Positions 1-6,372 of a stretch of DNA of 9,329 nucleotides are shown piece after piece. Below the pieces are notes generated by a model. That model was not told the DNA's origin. It did not search any database and saw only the letters and a program-made list of their open reading frames with translations. Made by a program: the position numbers and the translations under genes. Numbering within the stretch: the first letter of the stretch is position 1; each line of letters begins with the position of its first letter. The DNA is from Gammaproteobacteria bacterium (GTDB taxonomy: Bacteria; Pseudomonadota; Gammaproteobacteria; Pseudomonadales; Halieaceae): the NCBI GenBank assembly GCA_029859085.1, contig JAOUDU010000066.1, positions 1 through 9,329 on the forward strand, in the 5' to 3' direction.

Positions 1-1527
1 TACCTGGTCAACGGTGTCGAGACAGTGCTGGCAGCGGATTTCGCCATATTCGCCGGTGGCGTCAACGACAGGGCGGACAAGGCCCATGCGCTGCCTGACA
101 CTATGGAGATATTCCGGCAGTTGCAGCCGGCCTACGTGCCGCCGCGCCTGCGTAAAGCCCTGATTTTCGAGCTGCAGTCCCAGGCTCCCAGCGGCATGGC
201 GGACCTGGGCGAGTTGCATTACATCGAAAGCAGCTCCGGCAAACTGCGCCTCGATATGTGCTCGATGCTGTCAAAGCGGGGTTACATCACCGTTTCGCTC
301 ATCGGCAGGAGCGTGGACGAGTCTTTCAGCCACCAGCAGAATCTCAATGTGATCAGGGATTTCCTCGGGCTGCCGCAGATACGGCGGGTGCTGACGCCAC
401 AAATGCAGTTGCGTGTACGCTGCGTATGCAACCCGAGCCTCGTTGTCGGTACTGCACAGATGCCTTACGGGGAGCGCGTCGCCGCGGTGGGAGACATGGC
501 GACGTCCCGGCAGTACAAGGACGGGATCCTGGCCGCCCACAATATGGCCGAGGGTATTGCCTCGACCGTTCTCGGTGCAGGTCTCGACAGTCGCAGCGTG
601 GCCTCCGGCTATGGCCGGGTGATCACCGATATCCAAAAGGACAATCGCTACGCCGCCGTCATATTCATGCTTTATCGCTGGTTCTTCGTCAATCCATTCC
701 TGAGCCGGGTCATTTACCAGGCGTTCACCACGGAAAAGAAACTGAAACCCGGCAGCCAGCGCAGGTTCAAGAACATCTTCTGGGCGATATCCAGCGGCGA
801 CATGAGCTATCGGGAAATTGCCTGGGCAATGCTGCGGCCTGCAACACTGTTGCTCATTTTCAGGGGTGGTTTCCTGGTTACCGTGCGCAACTGGCTGGCC
901 GAAAGGTTTTTCGGTATCCATTGGCGCGGCATCGCCAGGTTTACCACGGCGGTTTCCCGGGATGACCTCGTCGCCAGGCGCAGTGAACTGCTGCCAGCCC
1001 ATACCTGGTCAGCCGCGGACGGTCACTTGCCGGAGTTCGAATGTATCTACTCGGTTCGTATCCGCGCGGGGGTAGAAACCGTGCGAGGACTGCTGGCCCA
1101 GTTCGGGGAACCCGACCGCCCCTACCTGAATCCCCGCTGGGTAAGAATCTTCCGCACCAGCGGTGAACCGCTGCAGGTCGGGAGCGTCATCCACTACCGG
1201 GTATTTTGGGGCGCGATTTCATTTGCTATCGAGCAGCAGCCCTCTGCCCGGGAGGATCTCATCGTTTACAGGGTCAATGGCGGATTCGCAGACGGCGGCC
1301 TGTTCTGCTTCGAGGTAAAACCGCTGGAGGCGGGTTTCTGCCTGTTAACTACCTACCTTGTATTTGATTACGCCAGGGGCGGTACCTTGGCCGGTCGGGT
1401 TTTCTGGAGCCTTTTCAGGCGACTGTTTCCCGAATTTATCCACGACGTGCTCTGGAACCACGCGCTTTGCTCCCTCAAGCAGATCGCTGAGCTGCGCGAC
1501 GCCGTGTCCTGGGAGGTCAATATATAG
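1..1527 (+). CDS. FAD-dependent oxidoreductase (geranylgeranyl-reductase-like) fused to an SRPBCC-like domain, 5' truncated
   Basis: The frame is open to the left edge, so the N-terminus, with the expected FAD-binding GxGxxG Rossmann motif, lies outside the window; 508 residues and a TAG stop are visible. The GTG at 25 is only an in-frame codon, not a supported start. Near visible residues 164-175 the motif GDMATSRQYKDG matches the second FAD-contact motif of geranylgeranyl-reductase-like flavoproteins (GD...R...K.GI, then a helix of small residues). Two hydrophobic, aromatic-rich stretches follow (about 217-242 and 277-308), suggesting membrane association or a lipophilic substrate. From about residue 345 to 498 a separate beta-rich segment ending in a long helix resembles an SRPBCC/START-like ligand-binding domain. 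Family members reduce double bonds of isoprenoid or lipid chains, or oxidise hydrophobic substrates; the substrate here is unknown. The gene converges with the SDR gene, with 58 bases between stops. Flavoprotein class fairly sure; C-terminal domain assignment moderate. Confidence 0.72.
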   Translation, partial: YLVNGVETVLAADFAIFAGGVNDRADKAHALPDTMEIFRQLQPAYVPPRLRKALIFELQSQAPSGMADLGELHYIESSSGKLRLDMCSMLSKRGYITVSLIGRSVDESFSHQQNLNVIRDFLGLPQIRRVLTPQMQLRVRCVCNPSLVVGTAQMPYGERVAAVGDMATSRQYKDGILAAHNMAEGIASTVLGAGLDSRSVASGYGRVITDIQKDNRYAAVIFMLYRWFFVNPFLSRVIYQAFTTEKKLKPGSQRRFKNIFWAISSGDMSYREIAWAMLRPATLLLIFRGGFLVTVRNWLAERFFGIHWRGIARFTTAVSRDDLVARRSELLPAHTWSAADGHLPEFECIYSVRIRAGVETVRGLLAQFGEPDRPYLNPRWVRIFRTSGEPLQVGSVIHYRVFWGAISFAIEQQPSAREDLIVYRVNGGFADGGLFCFEVKPLEAGFCLLTTYLVFDYARGGTLAGRVFWSLFRRLFPEFIHDVLWNHALCSLKQIAELRDAVSWEVNI

Positions 1528-1585
1528 GTCACCGCGAGCCGCCGGGGTCACTTTCCCGTGCACCTGCATTTCAACCGCTGTGCGA

Positions 1586-2347
1586 TCAATGGGATGTGAG
1601 GTAGCGCACCAGCCGGCGGCGGCCGGCCTCCGGCAGGAATTTGTCCAGGATGCTCCACAATTTTGCCGAGGTGCCCAGGACGTGGCCCATGCGGGTACCC
1701 TCGGCGGCCATCTGGATCGCCTCGGCCACATGGTCCGGCTGCATGTCCACGCCCATTTTTTCCGTCAGTTGGGGGTGCAGCTGGTGACCCATCGCGGTGT
1801 TGATAACCGGCGGTTTTACCGAGGTGACCCGGATACCATAGGGGGCCCACTCGATGTGCAGGGCTTCGGTCAGTCCGTTGACGTAGAATTTGGATGCGCT
1901 GTACACCGCCAGCAGTGGTATGCCGTGGATGCTGGAAGCGGAGCACAGGTTTACCAGGCAGGCGCCGGGGGTCTGGCGCAGCAGGGGGAAGGCGAGCTGG
2001 GCCATATTGGTGAGCCCCTTGATGTTGACCTCGATAATGAGGTCGTGGCCTCGCGGGTCGATTTCCTCGAATTTGCCGCTGCTCAGCACCCCCGCATTGT
2101 TGACCAGCAGGTCCAGCCTGCCGCCGGTGTGGCCCGCGAAGTGCCCCAGCGCCGCCGCAATCGAGTCGCGGCTGGTTACATCGCAGGCACAGCCGCAGGC
2201 GTTTGGAAACTCAGCGGAGTTCAGCAGGGCCGCCACGCCGTCGGAATTGATGTCGTAGAGCCCCACGAACCAGCCCTGGGCGGCAAAGCGCCGGGCGGTG
2301 GCCAGGCCGATGCCCTGGGCGGCACCGGTGATGAGAACGGTCTTCAT
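1586..2347 (-). CDS. Classical short-chain dehydrogenase/reductase (SDR)
   Basis: A 253-residue protein of normal length for a classical SDR. Motifs seen: cofactor-binding TGAAQGIG at residues 7-14, NNAG at 83-86, catalytic Asn108, Ser136, Tyr149 and Lys153 (YSASK), so the Asn-Ser-Tyr-Lys tetrad is complete. Asp32 at the end of the second strand (GLYD) suggests preference for NAD(H) over NADP(H). The protein has no signal peptide and should be cytosolic. I chose the ATG at 2347 because the sequence after it begins directly with the first Rossmann strand (MKTVLITG) and GGGAG lies upstream, at a rather long spacing of 13 bases; the frame could extend to 2386 but would add 13 residues of poor composition. 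The remnant small gene ends 8 bases upstream on the same strand, so the two were probably co-transcribed. The substrate cannot be told from sequence; an alcohol, ketone or lipid carbonyl is likely given the neighbours. Confidence 0.9.
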   Translation of the reverse strand: MKTVLITGAAQGIGLATARRFAAQGWFVGLYDINSDGVAALLNSAEFPNACGCACDVTSRDSIAAALGHFAGHTGGRLDLLVNNAGVLSSGKFEEIDPRGHDLIIEVNIKGLTNMAQLAFPLLRQTPGACLVNLCSASSIHGIPLLAVYSASKFYVNGLTEALHIEWAPYGIRVTSVKPPVINTAMGHQLHPQLTEKMGVDMQPDHVAEAIQMAAEGTRMGHVLGTSAKLWSILDKFLPEAGRRRLVRYLTSH

Positions 2348-2355
2348 GGCCGGAT

Positions 2356-2591
2356 CTACTCTCCCGCTACTGCCGGCAGAGCACAATGCCCCGCCCGGGT
2401 GGTGGCCAACTCACTCAATTGCGCGCCGCCCACTTCAATCGCATGGCGCCTGCATTTTTTTGTAGGCAATATTGGTTTCCTGCTCGGTGTTGGCCCGCAG
2501 CAGTTGCTGCTTCGCGGCCGCGCAATCCGCGGAAATCTCCAGTACCGAGGAGTGCCGCCGCGAGCGCTGCCCCGTAATGTTTGACTGACAT
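2356..2591 (-). pseudogene. Small exported-protein gene, apparently frameshifted twice
   Basis: An ATG at 2591 follows AGGAG with 9 bases between, the best ribosome binding site in the window. Its frame first encodes a short signal-peptide-like start (MSVKHYGAALAAALLG). After about 2545 that frame becomes poor, while the next frame reads as normal protein (LEISADCAAAKQQLL onward to MQAPCD, stop at 2435) with GC-rich third positions. After about 2440-2461 a third frame continues plausibly (AIEVGGAQLSEL onward) to a TAG at 2358-2356, 8 bases before the SDR start. Each change is a +1 step. An A7 run at 2455-2461 is a natural indel site for the second. Joined, the product would be about 77 residues with three Cys in the mature part. 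Read literally, the first frame gives only a 58-residue protein ending at 2415. It could be a decaying gene, assembly errors, or a short intact ORF. I recognise no family. Confidence 0.45.
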
Positions 2592-2600
2592 CTGGTATCT

Positions 2601-2605
2601 CTCCT
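2601..2605 (-). promoter_or_regulatory. Ribosome binding site of the small frameshifted gene
   Basis: AGGAG read on the minus strand, with 9 bases to the ATG at 2591. It fixes the start of the small gene and is the main reason to think a real gene began here, since neither of the other two frames has an ATG, GTG or TTG close by. Confidence 0.6.
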
Positions 2606-2656
2606 GTGGGTGTGGGGTCGATCCCCGTTTCGTGTACCGGGGGGGCACTGCGTCCA

Positions 2657-2685
2657 AGAATAACGGTTATTGGATTTCCCGTCAG
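2657..2685 (-). promoter_or_regulatory. Candidate sigma-70 promoter for the minus-strand small gene and SDR
   Basis: On the minus strand, CTGACG (2685-2680) and TATTCT (2662-2657) are separated by 17 bases, each matching four of six consensus positions. Transcription would start near 2650, leaving a leader of about 60 bases before the ATG at 2591. The -10 element overlaps an inverted repeat, AATAAC-G-GTTATT, at 2659-2671. The match is modest; placement between divergent genes is the main support. Confidence 0.3.
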
Positions 2686-2773
2686 CTGGCGCGGTGCAGC
2701 GGGATGGCAAGCTGGCGAGTAACCCTGCGCGCAGAGCGGGTTTTTCGGTTGCGCACCCGGCGCTGGAATATCT

Positions 2774-2787
2774 GCCAATTAATTGGC
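2774..2787. promoter_or_regulatory. Perfect 14-bp palindrome, candidate operator for the acyl-CoA reductase gene
   Basis: GCCAATTAATTGGC is identical to its own reverse complement. Its right arm overlaps the TTGGCG -35 hexamer at 2783-2788 of the best promoter for the downstream gene, a position typical of repressor operators (for example TetR-family sites). It does not match the FadR or PsrA operator consensus as I know them. No regulator gene is visible in the window, so the binding protein is unknown. Confidence 0.45.
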
Positions 2788-2810
2788 GCTATAGGGTCTT
2801 CAACTACAAT
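2783..2810 (+). promoter_or_regulatory. Candidate sigma-70 promoter of the fatty acyl-CoA reductase gene
   Basis: TTGGCG at 2783-2788 and TACAAT at 2805-2810, spaced by 16 bases, in an AT-richer stretch of an otherwise GC-rich region. Transcription would begin near 2817, giving a leader of roughly 73 bases. A second, weaker pair lies just downstream (TTGGCG at 2826-2831 and TACACT at 2847-2852, spacing 15). The rest of 2592-2889 shows no coding frame I can support. Confidence 0.5.
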
Positions 2811-2878
2811 CAGAATCACGTACACTTGGCGGCTTCCGGATTGAGCTACACTGGAACCGAACAGACGAAACTAACATT

Positions 2879-2884
2879 GAGGTG
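2879..2884 (+). promoter_or_regulatory. Ribosome binding site of the acyl-CoA reductase gene
   Basis: GAGGTG ends 5 bases before the ATG at 2890, and the GG core lies 7 bases from it. This supports 2890 as the start, which is also where the N-terminal Rossmann strand begins. Confidence 0.7.
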
Positions 2885-2889
2885 ACCCG

Positions 2890-4872
2890 ATGAATTATTT
2901 TGTAACCGGCGGTACCGGATTTATTGGCCGATTCGTGGTGGAACGGCTGCTGAAACGCCCCAGGTCAAAAGTCTACGTCCTGGTGCGCAAGGAATCGAAG
3001 CAAAAGTTCGAGCAGCTGCGCGACTCTCTCGGCGCGGATCCCGCGCGCCTGCTGCCCATGTGGGGCGATATCACCACCCCGGGCCTGGTTTCGAAAGCGA
3101 ACCTGGGCAAGCTCAAGGGCAAGATCGACCACGTTTACCACCTGGCGGCGGTATACGACCTGAATATGTCCGATGAGCAGGGCGACCGGGTCAACAACGA
3201 GGGCACCCGCAATGTCGTGAAATTCGCCAACGCCCTCGGTGGCAAGGTCGCGCTGCAACACATGAGTTCCATCGCCATTGCCGGGGGCCATTTCCGGGGA
3301 GTGTTCAAGGAGACCATGTTTGACGAGGGCCAGGACACCTCGCACCCGTATTACCGCACCAAGTTCCAGTCAGAACGCATCGTCAGGGAAGAGTGCAAGG
3401 TGCCCTGGCGGGTGTACCGGCCCGGCGCCGTGGTGGGCTCCAGTGTCACCGGTGAGATGGACAAGATCGATGGCCCCTACTACCTGTTCCCCACCATCAA
3501 GGCGATCGTGGATAACGTGCCCAAGTGGTTGCCCCTGCTGGGTGTCGAGGGCGGCAAGATACCCATTGTGCCGGTCGACTACGTGGCCGATGCCACCGTC
3601 GCCATCGCCCACAAGCCCGGCCTGGACGGCAAGGCATTCCAGCTGCTGCAGGCGCCCCAGGACAACACTGGCAAGATCATGGAGATCCTGTTCGACGCGG
3701 CCCACGGTCCCGGTTTTGCCAAGCAGTTCGAACTGCCCAAAATGCCGAAGCTGGTGAGCAGGGGACTGCGCCAGACCACGAAGCTGCTGCCCCTCAAGGT
3801 GGCAGCCAGGGAAATGACGAAGGCCACCGGCATCCCCACCGCGGCGCTGGGTTATCTCACCAGCAAGGTGTCCTTTGATGACAAGCAGGCGCGGGACGCA
3901 CTGAAGGGTACGGGCATCAGCTGCCCGAAACTAAAGGACTACGCCCCGGTGCTGTGGTCTTACTGGGAGTCGCATCTCGACTACCCGAAACCTACCCGCG
4001 GCGGCAAGGCCAAGCTGGCGGGCAAGGTGGTGATGGTCACCGGCGCTTCCAGCGGGATCGGGCTCGAGTCGGCGCGCAAATTTGCCGCCAACGGCGCGAT
4101 TGTGATCCTGGTGGCGCGCACCCTGTCAAAGCTGCAGGAGCAGGCCGACATCATCGAAAAGCAGGGGGGAGAGGCCTATGCCTATTCCTGCGACCTCAGC
4201 GAGTTGGAGGATATCGACCGGCTGGCGAAAAAAGTGCTCGAGGATTTTGGCCGGGTGGACATCCTGGTCAACAATGCCGGGCGCTCCATCCGCCGGGCGG
4301 TGATGGAGTCCCTGGACCGCTTCCACGATTACGAGCGCACAATGCAGCTGAACTATTTCGGCTGCGTGCGACTGATCAACGGCGTGCTGCCGTCGATGGT
4401 GGCCAACAAGAGCGGCCAGATCATCAATATCTCCAGCATTGGTTGCCTGGTCAACGCGCCGCGGTTCGCTGCCTACGTGGCCAGCAAATCGGCCCTCGAC
4501 GCTTTCTCACGCAGCCTTTCCTCAGAAGTGAAACAGGACAATATAGATATTTCCACGATCTATATGCCGCTGGTGCGCACCCCGATGATCGCGCCCACCA
4601 AGATCTATAACTACGCCCCTACCTGGTCGGTGGACCAGGCCTCGAACCTGGTCATCGATGCGGCCGTGCACAAGACCAAGCGTATCAAGACCTTCATGGG
4701 GCAGACCATGGAGATGAGCTACGCGGTGGCGCCCAAGCTCAACGACAGCCTGCTGGCCCGGGGCTTCCAGTTGTTTCCCTCCTCCGCGAAGGCGCGGGGC
4801 AAGAAGGACGAAGAGGCACCCAGCGGAGAAACCATGGCACTGGCCTACCTGCTGCGCGGAGCGCACCTGTAA
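2890..4872 (+). CDS. Two-domain fatty acyl-CoA reductase (alcohol-forming type), SDR superfamily
   Basis: A 660-residue protein with two SDR modules. The N-terminal extended-SDR (male-sterility/NAD-binding-4 type) module has GGTGFIG at 7-13, Ser126/Ser127, and Tyr154 with Lys158 (YYRTK). The C-terminal classical SDR module has TGASSGIG at 384-391, NNAG at 461-464, Asn488, Ser516, Tyr529 and Lys533. Both active sites look intact. Arg33/Lys34 and Arg410 after the second strands suggest NADPH use by both. Length and layout match the Marinobacter two-domain acyl-CoA reductase of about 660 residues, in which acyl-CoA is reduced to aldehyde and then to fatty alcohol, and the mycobacterial Acr proteins. 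Which module does which step is inference. No signal peptide is seen, so it should act in the cytosol, perhaps at the membrane. It appears to be transcribed alone from a promoter overlapped by a palindrome. Alternative: a reductase of another long-chain thioester in the same family. Confidence 0.82.
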   Translation: MNYFVTGGTGFIGRFVVERLLKRPRSKVYVLVRKESKQKFEQLRDSLGADPARLLPMWGDITTPGLVSKANLGKLKGKIDHVYHLAAVYDLNMSDEQGDRVNNEGTRNVVKFANALGGKVALQHMSSIAIAGGHFRGVFKETMFDEGQDTSHPYYRTKFQSERIVREECKVPWRVYRPGAVVGSSVTGEMDKIDGPYYLFPTIKAIVDNVPKWLPLLGVEGGKIPIVPVDYVADATVAIAHKPGLDGKAFQLLQAPQDNTGKIMEILFDAAHGPGFAKQFELPKMPKLVSRGLRQTTKLLPLKVAAREMTKATGIPTAALGYLTSKVSFDDKQARDALKGTGISCPKLKDYAPVLWSYWESHLDYPKPTRGGKAKLAGKVVMVTGASSGIGLESARKFAANGAIVILVARTLSKLQEQADIIEKQGGEAYAYSCDLSELEDIDRLAKKVLEDFGRVDILVNNAGRSIRRAVMESLDRFHDYERTMQLNYFGCVRLINGVLPSMVANKSGQIINISSIGCLVNAPRFAAYVASKSALDAFSRSLSSEVKQDNIDISTIYMPLVRTPMIAPTKIYNYAPTWSVDQASNLVIDAAVHKTKRIKTFMGQTMEMSYAVAPKLNDSLLARGFQLFPSSAKARGKKDEEAPSGETMALAYLLRGAHL

Positions 4873-4892
4873 GCTTACTGGCTGAGCCTGTT

Positions 4893-4926
4893 CCCGGCGC
4901 TGGTGGCCACCACCACCAGGGCCGGG
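4893..4926 (+). terminator. Strong GC hairpin after the acyl-CoA reductase gene
   Basis: Bases 4893-4906 pair with 4913-4926: 13 of 14 positions match, with one G-G mismatch and a 6-base loop. It starts about 20 bases past the stop codon. No U-rich tract follows immediately; only TTT occurs, about 15 bases later. It may be an imperfect intrinsic terminator or a 3'-end stabilising structure. The next gene appears to have its own promoter, which fits an end of transcript here. Confidence 0.4.
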
Positions 4927-4941
4927 CTGCCAGAGCAGCTG

Positions 4942-4970
4942 TTTCCATTCAGGTCCCGATAGAGTAAGAT
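4942..4970 (+). promoter_or_regulatory. Candidate promoter of the RhlE gene
   Basis: TTTCCA at 4942-4947 and TAAGAT at 4965-4970 with a 17-base spacer; each hexamer matches four of six consensus positions. Transcription would start near 4977 and leave a leader of about 60 bases. At the start of that leader, CCCCG (4976-4980) can pair with CGGGG (4997-5001). The ribosome binding site is weak (AAGAG about 8 bases before the ATG at 5038). Confidence 0.35.
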
Positions 4971-5037
4971 GCGGCCCCCGCCATACGCCGCACGACCGGG
5001 GCGTACTCGCATCAATCACCAAACCAAGAGATACACC

Positions 5038-6372
5038 ATGACATTTGACGAGCTCGGCCTGGCCGCGCCACTGCTGCGCGCAGTGAAGGAAAAAGGCTAT
5101 ACCGAGCCATCGCCGATCCAGGTAGAGGCGATCCCCGCCGTGCTGGCCGGCCGCGACATCATGGCCGCCGCCCAGACCGGTACCGGCAAGACCGCGGGCT
5201 TTGTCCTGCCTATCCTGCAGCTGCTGAGCGCGACTGCCCCGGCCCATCCGCATCGCCTGCGGTCGCTGATCATCACCCCGACCCGCGAGCTGGCGGCCCA
5301 GGTACAGGAGAGTGTGGTCACCTATGGCAAGCACCTGCCGCTCAAGTCGGCGGTGGTATTTGGCGGGGTGAAAATCAACCCGCAGATTACCGCGCTGCGC
5401 AAGGGCGTGGATATTCTGGTCGCCACGCCCGGCCGCCTGCTGGACCTGTACCAGCAGGGCGAGGTGCGCTTCAACGAACTCGAGATCCTGGTGCTGGATG
5501 AAGCCGACCGCATGCTGGATATGGGCTTTATCCACGATATCCGCCGGATTCTGAAACTGCTGCCGGCCAAGCGCCAGAACCTGCTGTTTTCGGCCACTTT
5601 CGCGAACGAGATCAGGCAGCTGACCAGAACCATCCTGCACGACCCGGTGGAGGTGGAAGTCTCACCCCCCAATGCGACCGCCGAGCTTGTCGAGCAGTTC
5701 GTATACCCGGTCGACAAGAAAGACAAGGCGGCCGTCCTGATCCAACTGGTGGAGGAGCGGGACTGGCAGCAGGTGCTGGTGTTCAGCCGCACCAAGCACG
5801 GCGCCAACAAGCTTGCCCAGCAGCTGGAGAAGGCCGGCATCAATGCCGCCGCCATTCACGGCAACAAGAGCCAGGCCGCGCGCACCAAGGCACTGGCGGG
5901 ATTCAAGGCCGGCAAGATCCGGGTGCTGGTGGCCACCGATATCGCGGCCCGGGGCCTGGATATCGCCCAGCTGCCCCAGGTCGTGAATTTCGACCTCCCC
6001 AACGTGCCGGAGGATTACGTCCACCGCATTGGCCGCACCGGTCGCGCCGGCGCCACCGGCAAGGCCTACTCACTGGTGAGCGCGGATGAGATCAAGCAGC
6101 TCAATGATATCCAGCACGTGATCCAGAGACATCTCGACAGGGAGTACGTCGACGGCTTTGAACCAGACCACGAAGTGCCCCCCAGCGCGCCCATACGCAA
6201 ACCGCAGGTGCATGGCCAGGCCAGGATCCAGCAGCATCACAAGCGGCCTGCGGGAGACGGTCAGCACACCTCCCGCGGGCGCGGCAGCGAGGGACACAAC
6301 CGGCCCCAGCAGCGCAACAAGCGCCCGGGTAACCGCTCTTCACGCCCGGCCCAGGGCGGCAATACCCGCTAG
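5038..6372 (+). CDS. rhlE: ATP-dependent DEAD-box RNA helicase, RhlE type
   Basis: A 444-residue protein with the full DEAD-box set: Q motif (Phe3 to Gln28), Walker A AQTGTGKT at 45-52, PTREL at 81-85, TPGR at 130-133, DEAD at 154-157, SAT at 185-187, RGLD at 305-308 and HRIGRTGR at 329-336. The start MTFDELGL and a short basic, Gln/Arg/Gly-rich disordered tail after about residue 380 fit bacterial RhlE, which unwinds RNA duplexes with ATP in ribosome maturation and RNA turnover. RhlB, SrmB and DbpA differ in their C-terminal regions; DbpA has an RRM fold there. I chose the ATG at 5038 because the Q motif follows directly; the in-frame ATG at 4969 lies within the predicted promoter and would add 23 unrelated residues. 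The gene is convergent with the acyl-CoA synthetase gene and their stop codons overlap. Its place among lipid genes is probably incidental. Confidence 0.92.
   Translation: MTFDELGLAAPLLRAVKEKGYTEPSPIQVEAIPAVLAGRDIMAAAQTGTGKTAGFVLPILQLLSATAPAHPHRLRSLIITPTRELAAQVQESVVTYGKHLPLKSAVVFGGVKINPQITALRKGVDILVATPGRLLDLYQQGEVRFNELEILVLDEADRMLDMGFIHDIRRILKLLPAKRQNLLFSATFANEIRQLTRTILHDPVEVEVSPPNATAELVEQFVYPVDKKDKAAVLIQLVEERDWQQVLVFSRTKHGANKLAQQLEKAGINAAAIHGNKSQAARTKALAGFKAGKIRVLVATDIAARGLDIAQLPQVVNFDLPNVPEDYVHRIGRTGRAGATGKAYSLVSADEIKQLNDIQHVIQRHLDREYVDGFEPDHEVPPSAPIRKPQVHGQARIQQHHKRPAGDGQHTSRGRGSEGHNRPQQRNKRPGNRSSRPAQGGNTR
6369..6372. other. Overlapping convergent stop codons
   Basis: The palindrome CTAG holds TAG stops for both the rhlE gene (plus strand, 6370-6372) and the acyl-CoA synthetase gene (minus strand, 6371-6369). 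There is no space for a dedicated terminator between them, so each transcript must run into the other gene. Confidence 0.9.

Noticed and set aside
1528..1585. Terminator between the convergent flavoprotein and SDR genes
   Set aside because: No convincing stem with a U tract could be found in these 58 bases.
2348..2386. Upstream start for the SDR at 2386
   Set aside because: The extra 13 residues do not resemble an SDR N-terminus and overlap the end of the small gene; the Rossmann strand begins at the 2347 start.
1358..2584. Open frame of 408 codons on the plus strand opposite the SDR gene
   Set aside because: It is the antisense shadow of the SDR, which has a complete set of motifs; the plus-strand translation has no recognisable domain and no ribosome binding site.
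4969..5037. Upstream in-frame ATG for rhlE at 4969
   Set aside because: It lies inside the candidate promoter, has no ribosome binding site, and adds 23 residues before the normal RhlE start.
4522..5640. Open frame of 372 codons on the minus strand across the reductase end and rhlE
   Set aside because: It crosses two well-supported genes on the opposite strand; its composition is that of a GC-rich shadow frame.
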